Assembly (NCBI GenBank): GCA_949592205.1
Contig: CATIUR010000003.1
Coordinates: 162,429,759-162,493,758 of the forward strand
Length of the DNA stretch: 64,000 bases
Direction: 5' to 3'
Source of the DNA: Helichrysum umbraculigerum
Lineage: Eukaryota > Streptophyta > Magnoliopsida > Asterales > Asteraceae
Shown here: piece after piece, positions 51,055 through 61,700 of the stretch
Layout: every line of letters starts with the position of its first letter
How positions within the stretch are numbered: the first letter of the stretch is position 1
Made by a program: the position numbers and the translations under genes
The notes under the pieces: generated by a model
Told to the model about the DNA's origin: nothing
What the model saw: the letters and a program-made list of their open reading frames with translations, nothing else
Databases searched by the model: none

Positions 51055-51424
51055 AAAGAATCGTTTTAACTTATTAGTTAGGAATTTGTTCTTACCTAGT
51101 CGAGTATGGGATCCTGTAGTTTGGCGGTTATTTAGCCATTAAAAGGGTTTGTTCTCCTCTCCATCTCAGAAGCAGCATCAAAAGCCGGCTGAATTTGAGT
51201 AAAATGAAAGGAAGAAGTGGTAGAGAAGATGGTAGCTTTTTTTAATTGGTTTCAGAAGGTAAATTGAACCAAACCATAATTGTGTCAAGATGATGAATAG
51301 TGTTATAAAATGTTGTTATTTAGGTAGAGAGCATTGAGAGTGTATAGATGTGTAGACTTGGTACTGAAAGAAGCCTAGTTAATGAGAAATGCTCAGTGCT
51401 TTTCAAGTAATTCTTGTTCTCCAT
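51055..51424 (+). terminator. ARF 3' UTR
   Basis: Transcribed trailer of the ARF gene, T-rich. It is conserved almost completely in the downstream duplicate (54077-54514), so both genes probably share the same polyadenylation signals. Confidence 0.5.
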
Positions 51425-51809
51425 GACTGTTTCTGTATAATGATGATAAGTAGTTGATCATGTTATGTTTTCAATTGCATTTATAGATGCTATGGGGAAT
51501 CTGGGAAATCACATTAATTTAAAGAACTGGTAAATGATAAAGCCTACATTGATTTTTAATGAAGGCAACACCCTAGCCCTAGGACATTTGTCTTTAGTGT
51601 GAAAACAAGTCAACAAATTTGAAATTTGCTTGGCTCTTTCTTCGGTTCTTGTGAAGAAAGTGAGTGGAACTTTCTTCAATTTTATTATTTCTTATTTCTT
51701 ATTAATTATTAATATAAATAAATTAAATGTGATAAAGCTGGAAAAGGACATCATCTCACATCAATCTTTTTGCAACTGTACCGATTCCAATCTCCAAATG
51801 TATCAATCA
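51425..51809 (+). promoter_or_regulatory. Upstream region of the TIR-NB-ARC/ARF gene
   Basis: About 385 bp between the end of the ARF repeat and the chimera start codon. AT-rich; the frame is open from 51630 but the residues before 51798 look like leader sequence, not protein. It may hold the promoter that came with the resistance-gene segment; no element can be named with certainty. Confidence 0.35.
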
Positions 51810-54076
51810 ATGGCCTCTTCATCGTCGTCTTCTCGGCCATGGAAATATGATGTATTTCTTAGTTTTAGAGGAGAAGATACCCGCATGACTTTGGTGGTTC
51901 ATCTCTACTCTGCTCTTGTAGAACGACTAATTATCACTTACAAGGACGATGAAACGCTCCCCCGGGGTGAATTCATTGGTCCATCCCTCTTAAAGGCTAT
52001 AGAAGAATCACGTATTGCCGTTATCGTATTATCTGAAAACTATGGATCGTCTTCCTGGTGTTTGGATGAACTTGCACATATTATGAAATGCAAGGACGAG
52101 CGAGGGCAAATCGTTTTACCAATATTTTATCACATTGATCCCTCGGAAGTGAGAGAACAGAAAGGGAAATTCGGGAAAGCCTTTGCTAAACAAAAGCTGG
52201 AGAACATCATCAAAGTTGAATCATGGAGAAGAGCACTTGTGGATGCAGGTAACCTTGCTGGATGGGAACCCAAGCACGTAGCCAATGGGTATATATTTCT
52301 TTTATGCTTTTACAACTCAACTTTCCTTTTCGCGTATAACTTTAAAAGCATATGGCTAGAGCTTCAACTGTTTATTTGAACTGAAAAATATATTAAAAGA
52401 CTAGGAGGAGACACAAACAATAAACAAACAGAATCGTGCAGGAAAGATTCATTAATTATCTAAAATTAAAAGCTGTGAATGTGATCACTATAGACTAATT
52501 TATCCAAAATATATAAGATGTGCAGGAATGAATCATTACTCATCAAAAAAGTTGTTGATACAATTCAAGATAAACTATTATCCATAGATCCAAATGTTGA
52601 TGAAGACCTTGTTGGAATGGGGAGTCGCTCAAAATATTTGAAATCACAGTTACAAATTGGGTTAGGAGGTGTTCGCATGGTTGGGGTGTGGGGGGTTGGG
52701 GGCAGTGGCAAGACTACTCTTGCGACTTCTGTTTACATGGAAATCTGTTGCCATTTTGATGGCCATTGCATTGTTGACAATATTCGGGAGGAATCAAGTA
52801 AACATGGTTTAAAATTTCTTCAGGAAAAGTTTCTATCGGCTATCTTGAAGAGAGAAGTTGGGGTTCAGAGTGTTGAAGAAGGAAAACGGAAAATTAAGAA
52901 TAGGTTATGTCGTAGTAATGTGTTAATTCTCCTTGATGATGTTGATCATCTTGGACAACTAGAGGCGTTAGCTGGATCACATAACTGGTTTGGTAGTGGG
53001 AGCCGAATAATAATCACAACTAGAGATGAACATTTGCTAAGAGCTCACAGGGTAAATGAGGTATCTCCTGTCAGTTTATTAACACATGACGAGGCTATTC
53101 GGCTCTTTAAAATGCATGCATATCAGCAGGATACATGTATTGAAGATTATGAGACGCTTTCACATCTAGTGATTTTTTATGCTGGTGGGGTTCCATTAGC
53201 ACTTAAAGTTTTAGGTTCTTTTCTATGTGACAAAAACAAGAATGAGTGGATGAGTGCCTTGGCTACACTACGTGGTTTTCACCCTGGTAAAAGATTAAAG
53301 CTGTCGATGCAAGAACCTCTTATAACTATTACCAATAATGGGGTCAACATTGACAACCATTTAGGAATGCCATCAATGATTCTTGACACATTGACCACAA
53401 AAGGATTGGTGGGATCAAGTAAGGATTTCCAAAATAATCTCAGCCCGGAAGGCATGATGCAGCCGGAACTCTCATCATCAATAGTTTCACAGTCGTTTGG
53501 AGTACCCGATATGCCCTTCAACCCGATTGATTCCACCTTAAACGACAGTGCTTTGTTGAACAGCGATGTGTGGGCTCCACCTCCACAACAGTTTCAACGA
53601 TTGCGGACATATACCAAGGTTTAATTTATATTCACTTAAGATCATAAGAATTGCGGGAGTCAACTATTTGTCATTTGTGGGAGTTGACATATTGATTGTG
53701 TACGTGTAGGTACAAAAGCGTGGAGCAATTGGAAGGTCAATTGATATTACTGCTTATTCTGGCTACGAGGAGCTTAAACAAGACCTTGCTCGAAGGTTTG
53801 GTATAGAGGGTCAACTGGAGGATCGGCAAAGAGTTGGTTGGAAGCTTGTCTACGTGGATCATGAGAATGATGTTCTCCTTGTTGGGAATGACCCTTGGGA
53901 GTATGTCCATATTCTTTCTGTTACACACCTCGTCTATTTGGGCCAAAATTTCCCCTAATTATGTCTGCTCTCTTTATGCTATATTTGTGATTATGTGTTG
54001 CAGAGAGTTTGTGAGCTGTGTTCTGTCCATCAAAATCTTGTCGGCTCAAGAAGTCCAGCAGATGAGTTTGGACTGA
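51810..54076 (+). CDS. TIR-NB-ARC protein fused to ARF PB1 domain
   Basis: Four exons, 51810-52288, 52526-53618, 53710-53900 and 54004-54076, join in frame to 611 residues (615 if the ATG at 51798 is used). TIR: about 9-158, with KYDVFLSFRGEDTR, DDETLPRGE and SSWCLDEL, whose Glu is at the NADase position. NB-ARC: P-loop GVGGSGKTT (about 216-224), kinase-2 LILLDDVD (about 292-299), RNBS-B GSRIIITTRDE, GLPL as GGVPLAL (about 380-386). It breaks off in ARC1; ARC2 with the MHD motif and all LRRs are missing. From about residue 431 the sequence is that of the neighbouring ARF: about 93 residues of middle region (GVNIDNHLGMPSM, QSFGVPD), then PB1 (TYTKVQKRG, VDHENDVLLVGNDPWEEF), ending MSLD with a stop where the ARF reads on. 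Plant NLRs with extra integrated domains are known as decoys; this combination is unusual to me. Function is inferred; an assembly artefact or pseudogene must be excluded. Confidence 0.85.
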
Positions 54077-54514
54077 GATTTTGGTGGAGGCAATGTTTTT
54101 CCAAATCAAGCTTGCAGCAGCTCGGATGGTGGAAACTTTTAAAAGAGTCGTTTTAACTTATTAGTTAGGAATTTGTTCTTACCTAGTCGAGTATGGGATC
54201 TTGTTGTTTGGCGGTTATTTAGCCATTAAAAGGGTTTGTTCTCCTCTCCATCATCTCAGAAGCAGCATCAAAAGCAGGCTGAATTTGAGTAAAATGAAAG
54301 GAAGAAGTGGTAGAGAAGATGGTAGCTTTTTTTAATTGGTTTCAGAAGGTAAATTGAACCAAACCATAATTGTGTCAAGATGATGAATAGTGTTATAAAA
54401 TGTTGTTATTTAGGTAGAGAGCATTGAGAGTGTATAGATGTGTAGACTTGGTGTTGAAAGAAGCCTAGTTAATGAGAAATGCTCAGTGCTTTTCAAGTAG
54501 TTCTTGTTCTCCAT
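53338..54514 (+). repeat. Direct repeat, right copy (duplicated ARF 3' end)
   Basis: Matches 50020-51424. Coding parts differ at roughly one base in 20-50, introns and UTR less evenly. It supplies the C-terminal 180 residues of the chimera and a 3' UTR. A premature TGA replaces the GGA after MSLD by a one-base change. Confidence 0.95.
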
Positions 54515-54661
54515 ACCGTTCAAATTTGTCTTTTTTTTTTTTTTTAATTCAATAAAAAAAACGTCTTCACTAAATAATCAACTCGTCCGAGACGTTTATC
54601 ACATCTACTACTTACTCATGTAGGCCAAAGTGATGCTTATAAACATTGTTTAGAAAGGGTA

Positions 54662-54996
54662 GGCATGAACAAAAAACCCGAACCCGGAATCGAACCCGAA
54701 AAAAAACCCGGAACCGAACCCGGAAAAAACCGGTTTTTTTGAACCCGGTTCGGGTTTTTTTCGTACCCGCCGGGTACGGAACCGGTTTGGGTTTTCGGAT
54801 CTCACAATCGGGTTGGGACCGGATAGGAAGCGGGTCGGGTTGGAAAACCCGGTATAAAACCCGGAAAAACCCGGTTTAAAAACCGGTATTCGTGGGTCAA
54901 AAACCCACAAACCGGTTTTTCTCCCTTTGACTAAAACCCGGTTCGGGTTCCGGGTACGGGTCGGGTAGGCCCGAAACCCGGTTTTGTTCACGACTA
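54662..54996. mobile_element. AACCCGG-rich MITE with 10-bp target duplication
   Basis: Ends GGCATGAAC / GTTCACGACT are flanked by AGAAAGGGTA at 54652-54661 and 54997-55006. The interior is almost wholly built from AACCCGG, CCGGTT and GGTTCGGGTT words on both strands, so it can fold on itself throughout. The duplication length suggests a Mutator-like origin. The open frames on both strands are repeat products. Confidence 0.8.
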
Positions 54997-55286
54997 AGAA
55001 AGGGTATCTATTAATGCTTGAAAATTGAAGGTGATACGTATAAATCTGATGGAAATTCTTGTATGAGCCAATTTTACCACTTCATTTTTCTTACCAATTT
55101 TATTTTATTTCTTGCTTTCTCTCCCTAAAATCTCCTCCTAATTTTCTCTCTAAATCTCTTTCGCCCTTTCCCTTTGTTCATGCCCACAAGAACCCATTTC
55201 ATCTTCAAGATTTCTGAACCCACCTAGACGAGCCATCGTTGTCAATTCTCCTTTTTTTCTTCGGTGGGTGAGCCTCCGTCATTGTC
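54997..55286 (+). promoter_or_regulatory. Upstream region of the PRK gene
   Basis: T/C-rich leader (CTTTCTCTCCCTAAAATCTCC) ahead of the start codon at 55287. No pollen-specific element can be assigned with confidence. Confidence 0.35.
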
Positions 55287-57630
55287 ATGACGGCGGCTCA
55301 AGCCCATTTGAGTCTGCACCACCTCCTTCATCTTATCATATTTATTTCCTTCATGTACCGAGGAAATAGCTCAGACAACGACACCCTTCTCGAGTTAAAG
55401 AATTCTCTTACAAATGGAGATATGTTAACCACTTGGGACGCATCAACGATGCCATGTGATGGCGACGAGCCCATTTGGGAAGGTGTTCTTTGTGCCAATG
55501 ACACAATTTGGGGTATACGACTCGAAGGAAAAGAACTTGGTGGTAAGATTGACACAAAAATCTTGATGAAATTGCCATCTTTGATAACAATAAGCTTTCA
55601 AAATAATAGTTTAGAAGGTCGATTTCCCGAGTTTAAAAGGTTACATAGATTAAGAAGTATTTTCTTGACAGCCAACAAGTTTTCTAAAAATATTCCAATG
55701 GATGCTTTTCATGGTATGAAGAGGCTTAAGAAGCTTTATTTGGCTAACAATGATTTCGAAGGTCAAATTCCCTCATCCCTAACGACATTGCCAAAGCTAA
55801 GAGATTTAATGCTTGAAAACAATCGATTCGAGGGTGTAATACCTGTATTTGTGAGAGATAACTTGACCATTGTCAACTTTGCAAACAATAAATTACGCGG
55901 TCCTATCCCTCAACGCCTTCAGAATTTCCCTAAAAGCCAATTTTCAGGTGAGTAATGTTGTTCCTTTCGACCTTCTTAAACTATAGCCTCAATCTTAAGT
56001 CAGTTTGAAAGCTGACATAATTATATCCAACACTAGTATTACAAACAGACTAATTCTTAAGACTTTCTAACCTTTTGATTATTAGGTAACGGTGAGTTTT
56101 GTGGACCACCATTTGGAGAGTGCAAGGCGGCGATCTCCACTGCCACCATCATCATGATGGCGTTGGTGGTGGTTGCAGCCCTTATAGCGATCACTGTAGC
56201 TATCTGTATCCTGCAACAGTTCGGGCCATCTTTAAAAGATGATCTTCAAGTACTCCCCCACAAAACTGGTATTTCACCAAACCATGATCAAATGGAGCAA
56301 GGTGTTGGCAAAACCACAGCCACAGTTACCGCCAACAATGTTGACTTGTCTCTGAAGTTAAATTTCTTGAAAGATGATACAGAAAAGTTTGACTTGGCGG
56401 ATTTGTTGAAGGCGTCTGCAGTGGTCCTTGGTGGTGGGGTGTTTGGATCAAGTTATAAGACCATTATCACCCGCCAGAAAGTGCTAGTTGTGAAGAGATA
56501 CAATCAGATGAATAACGTTACAGAAGATGAGTTTTTCAAGCACATGAAAAAATTAGGAAAGCTGGATCACCCGAATTTGGTACCACTTATTGCTTTTTAC
56601 TATCGAACAGAAGAGAAACTCTTCGTTGCGGACTATTTTGAAAACATCAGTTTGGCTGTTCATCTTCACGGTATAATAGCTTTCGTAAACATCATAATTA
56701 GAAGTGACAAGATGACTGGCTCGGGTAATGGGTTAAAACAGATTCAGGTCGAAAGGGGTCAAGTTTGTGCTTTCAGTGACCCACATACACTTCTGTCACA
56801 TTTCTAAATTTCTTTTTTAAATAATCGATGCATCAATCATGATTGATCTAAATCTTTGAATCAAACATTTTTGAAATCATTCAACCCATTCCATTATACT
56901 TTACTTAATAAATGACCAGTTTGAGATATAACACACCCCATATGGAGACCATCCAAACTTCCACTTATAATCGTATTCATTTGCATAGTGTTTACACAAT
57001 CTAATGGTGATAAAAATTGTCTCAGGAAGTCGGTCGGAAGTAACACGAAGACTAGATTGGCCTACTCGATTGAAGATTGTGAAAGGTGTAGCAAGAGGGC
57101 TTCTACACCTTTACGACAAGCTTCCAAGCCTAATTGCACCTCACGGTCACCTCAAATCGTCAAACGTTCTACTGAATCGTGATTTTGAGTCACTCCTCAC
57201 AGACTACAGCTTGGTTCCTATAACCAACCAAGAACATGCACGAGATGTAATGATCGCCTTTAAATCACCAGAATACAAGAATCATGGCCGCATAACAAAA
57301 AAGACAGATGTATGGAGTTTAGGAGTGTTGATTCTAGAGATCATGACTGGGAAGTTCCCTGCAAACACTTTACACCAAAGCAAAGGCGGTGATGTAGAGT
57401 TCATAAACTTTGTAGATTCCATCTTGAAAGAGGAGGTGACGATTGACATGTTTGATAAAGAAATAGGAGGGTTTAACGAGCATAATGAAGAGGAAATGTT
57501 GAAATTGTTGAACATAGGGTTGAGTTGTTGCGAACCCGATGTAGAAAAGAGGTGGGACATTAGAGAAGTTGTTAATAGGGTAGAGAAGGTAAAAGAAACG
57601 AACGAAAATGATGAAAGCAAAGACAGCTAA
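55287..57630 (+). CDS. Pollen-receptor-like LRR kinase (PRK family)
   Basis: Three exons, 55287-55947, 56086-56670 and 57026-57630, give 616 residues, usual for PRKs. A signal peptide (LLHLIIFISFMYRG) is followed by an LRR N-cap (LLELKNSLTNGDMLTTW, PIWEGVLC) and about five LRRs (KLYLANNDFEGQIPSSL, LMLENNRFEGVIP). After the FCGPPFGEC cysteine pair come a transmembrane segment (IIMMALVVVAALIAITVAI) and an intracellular kinase domain. PRKs sense peptides such as LUREs at the pollen tube tip and act through ROP-GEFs. The kinase looks catalytically weak, as in several PRKs: VVKRY keeps the ATP-site Lys, but the catalytic loop reads HGHLKSSNVLL instead of HRD, the metal site is DYS instead of DFG, and the glycine loop is LGGGVFGSSY. 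The intron before the last exon holds a dispersed repeat. Expression in pollen is inferred from the family only. Confidence 0.92.
56698..56800. repeat. AGAGGTGGCAA-type repeat in a PRK intron
   Basis: TTAGAAGTGACAAGATGACTGG then CGGGTAATGGGTTAAAAC, a diverged copy of the dispersed intronic family. Confidence 0.45.
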
Positions 57631-58749
57631 TGACCAAAAAAAGGAACATACAACATGGTTGTTCATCCATCACCATTGAAGGTGATGAATCCATGGTTTA
57701 AGATAGCAATGTTTGATGAATCTAAAGGATATATCTTCCATGGAGTTTTGGATCCAGCATGAAAGGCTAATTCGTCCCCCCTTCCTTCTTTCTTTGGACT
57801 TTTGAAGGAGTGACCTCCCTAAGGTTTAAAGAGTTGTTGGCCCAAGAATGTGGTGGAGTTTCAAGAAGGTTTTAGTGGGAATTGGATCAAAAAGACAAGG
57901 CATGAGAGGGTTGAAGTTATACTAGGTGGTAGGTACATTTGATATTTTTCCAACTTTTGTAGTTAGTAGAAGTGTTTATCATGTTAGTACTCCGTATTGA
58001 TTAAAAGTATATATTACTTATTTTCTTTTAGCATTTTGCTCCTTTACACATACTATGCCTCTCGGGATGTCTCTAAACATAGTTTTGACATAAGAGATAA
58101 TTCTAGCCACACGAAAACTAAAACCAAGATTTTCTTAATGACATAATATTTAACACAGGAAAATTAGAACATTTCTAACTTGTAGGGGTACCACACTACC
58201 ACTTCGGGTTTAACACTTATTGTCCAAAATAGATTATTATGAACAACTATTATGGTATAAAATACAATTACAGAATTCATATTAATAGTCCTATTTTATT
58301 TTATTTCTTAAAAATTCGTGCATATAGATACCCTTTCAACGTTTCGTGTATTTGAACTAATTTTCCTAGATTCTACCTGTTTGAGATGGAACATAACTTG
58401 AATCGACCCATTCACAAGTTAATGGGTTAAAATTGTCACCTCTAGCTCCACTGGCTAATCTGTCGTTCATAATAAACACAAGATAATCCAACTACCCACA
58501 AGAGCTACATAGCTGCCGAATACCTAACTACTTCACGCAAGGAGAACATAAGATTGTATTGCTACTACTTTAAACTTTAGTTTGACAGTACAAATCAAGT
58601 AGTAATAACATATTTTGTATGTACCCCATGATTAATAATAAGCATTATCATTATGCTTATACGATAATCTTCAGGAACGATCATATATAACTCGGCTCAA
58701 CTAACCTTAACAAATTATAGGACGCTAACTTTTAGTTAGGCATGAATCA
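57631..58749. other. 3' UTRs between PRK and APEM9
   Basis: The PRK trailer probably ends near 58010, with TACTCCGTA at 57988. A GACCCATTCACAAGTTAATGGGTTAAAATTGTCACCTC repeat remnant, related to the intronic family, lies at 58395-58446. No gene seen. Confidence 0.4.
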
Positions 58750-61700
58750 TTAACGGCTCATGCGAGTTGTATTTTGGAGAGGTTCAACAGCAGCCAATGG
58801 ATTTACTTGATACGAGAAAGCAAGTTGCCACAAGTCTATGACAGTTTTCTTCACAAACAAAGCCTGTCCCTTGAGAATACTGCAATAATGAATATACTTT
58901 AACCATCAACATCATTTAACATGATTGAATAGTGTATGAATCTAAAAATTATGCCCAATTTTTGTTTATAGAAAACTAATGCTTAAACTATGATTACAAA
59001 AACCATATCATTACAAGAATAATCCAAATTTCAAATAAAATGACTTAGGAAGTTATATGCATTAGAAATATACTTTGGTTCGACCCATTCATCCCAATTC
59101 TTTTTAGTTGATATATATAGGGTGTGTTTGGCAACATATTTCTAAGGAATTATAAGGGATTCTAGGGGATTGAGATTCTCATTTTGAGAATCTCCATCTC
59201 TTGTAAATTCATAAACCTTGTTTGGTATAAAAAATTAAGAGAGGATTCTATAAAAAATAATCCCTTCAAATGGAAGCTTTCAAAACTAGCTTCCCCAAAG
59301 AAGCTCCATCCCCTAATTGTTGAATTACTATAATACCCTCCATTTTAATTAGAAAAACCTAGAGTCATATAATATTATGTCCATTTATGTCATTTTACAT
59401 TAATAATCTTCAGCTCCAGCTAGTTTGCCAAACACATATAAACAAATAAAATCTCCACCTCCAGCCCTAAATAAAAGCCCAGTTTCCATCTCCAGCTCCA
59501 TCTCCAACTCCATCCCCATCTCCATCTCTTTTCCCCAAACACACCCTTAATAACATACCCATTTGACATGTTAAAAGTATAAGCCTAGCCCAAATCAAGC
59601 ATTTCATGAGTGAATGGGTCGAGATTATATTATCAAGACCAGATGAAAAGGAAAATACTTTACCTAGTTATTGTATATTTCTTCCTCCGCAGAAAATAAT
59701 ACGTGAGAAGAAACAAAGTTGTCAGCAAGATACTTCCATTTGACACTGCAAATCGCAAACTACCAAGCTTTATATTAACCGTTCGGAACAACCAAAAGGT
59801 AGGAACCTGTTGTCCAGAATATCTTAATATTGCTTGTTTTGCAGCAGCATCCCCGTCAACTTGTTTCCCGTCTTCATTTTTGAGAGAAACGGAGGAGATT
59901 CCGTTTCCATCAGATGGCAAAGCTGACGTGGAGGCTTGAGATCCCGTATCCTTGGAAGAGTGCATAGACCATAAACGCCGTAAAAAATCCTATAATGAGA
60001 ACCACACACAGGTGAAATAGTCAATAACAAGGTGTCTAAGGGAAAAACTAAAATGAACCAATATGCATTTAAAACTCCTAATTTTGAAACTTGTTTAGTT
60101 ATGAAGCACTAGATGGCGTGACATGAAATTATAAAGATCCTGATGCCCTAATATTTTTAAATGAAAACGGGTAAATGGACAAGGTTTTCCCTGTTAACTG
60201 GGGAGGGCGATTCTTTTTACTCAGATGTACAATGCCTAACCAGGGTATCCCTGTGACCTTTTCTGACCCTTTCCCTGGTCACCCCAACATGTGCACCTAG
60301 TAAGGTTTGAACCTGACTGTGAGGATATCACGATGCCAACCACTAGACCATCTTGGTGATGGTTATTTTCTTAATGAAACAATAATCGAAGTGATGACAA
60401 TGGCTTTCGACCCACGTGCCTAGTTAATGATTTGAATTGACCCGTTTGAGAAAAAATAAAACAACACAATTTACCCATTCAGAAAAAAATGGGTCAGAAT
60501 TGCTACCTGCAGTTGTGATAATAAGTGGGTTTTGAGCTCAGTTAAGACTCAGTGATGAAGTTTCTAAGATATAACTTCATAAAACATGACATACTGTCCA
60601 CTTATATACTTGACCAGTGGTCTAGTTTCTAAAGTTGATTCTATACTATAACGTGTCTCACACAAATACTCCACACTTGAATCATTGTTATTTTGTTCAT
60701 TTACATAATATCCACACAACACATAAGGGGGCCAAGTGGAACATGAACGAGAATAACAAACTTCACATAGAATAGCTAAAATTTTGCAAACCAAAACAGC
60801 ATACCAAGTAGCTATAATCAACAAACGCATCAAGAAAAATGCTCTATATAGTATATATAGATAGATGTCATCATAATGGTAATAAAAATGGTTGTTACTA
60901 TTCCCTATTATGATTACCTTGTCGATATAATAATATATAAATATGGTAACAATGCAGATGTATAGGCGCACCTGAATTACTTCTTGCAATATGGCTTGTT
61001 AAAACATTGTAGCAGTAAAGTTAATATGTTACTAATACCTTGAATCATCGGTGTAAAATTACCATACCTGTCGTATATCCTCGGGTAATGCAGCTTTCTC
61101 AACCCAAGAGATGGCAATACTTGTTGCTCTTAAGATCCCACTGAGAAGTGTTATATATGCCTCAACAACTTGAAGATATGTATCAACTCCTAGAACAGAT
61201 TGATTGTCACATCCTTTTGGCGTATTTGTCTCTAGACTTTCCGGAACATAATATTGCTCGTCTACTAATCTCCACTTGCTCAAAAATTCCTCAAGAACTT
61301 TTTGAGCCCCACTGGTGTTTTCTTGCATCTGAAAGCAAGCCCTGAAAGCAATATGTTACATCTGAATAAGAGCTCAGAGCAACAGATTCTGTTCTTAAAG
61401 TAATCAATTGACTTTCAAAAGCATGTTGAGAAATACTCCAAATAACAGCTGGAGTTTATATAATCATTAGAAATTGACATCATCAGCATCACATATGGAG
61501 ATGGCAAAATGGGAAGGTCAGGCACCTTGTACAATGGGTTGGGTCAAAGTGGGTACTTTTGGTATGGGCTGAGTTAACTTGAAGTGATCATTTCCGTCCA
61601 AATCTTTCACCTTTTATAGAAAATTAGTGTGTCAAATATGGTAGCAAAAAATATACTATTTTCAGGAAATACTCTAACTCTCTTTTATATAAATGATTTA

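Larger units (their letters stand above)
50020..51424 (+). repeat. Direct repeat, left copy (ARF 3' end)
   Basis: This 1.4 kb block (last part of ARF exon 12, exons 13 and 14, the introns and the 3' UTR) matches 53338-54514 nearly base for base. Homology stops at ATGGGGTCAAC on the left and TTCTTGTTCTCCAT on the right. The left copy is longer because intron 13 carries a repeat insertion. Confidence 0.95.

Noticed and set aside
53279..53536. Minus-strand frame over the duplicated ARF tail
   Set aside because: Shadow of the coding strand; the same frame appears opposite the original ARF.
54646..54991. Frames rich in Arg/Thr/Gly on both strands
   Set aside because: Produced by the AACCCGG palindromic element.
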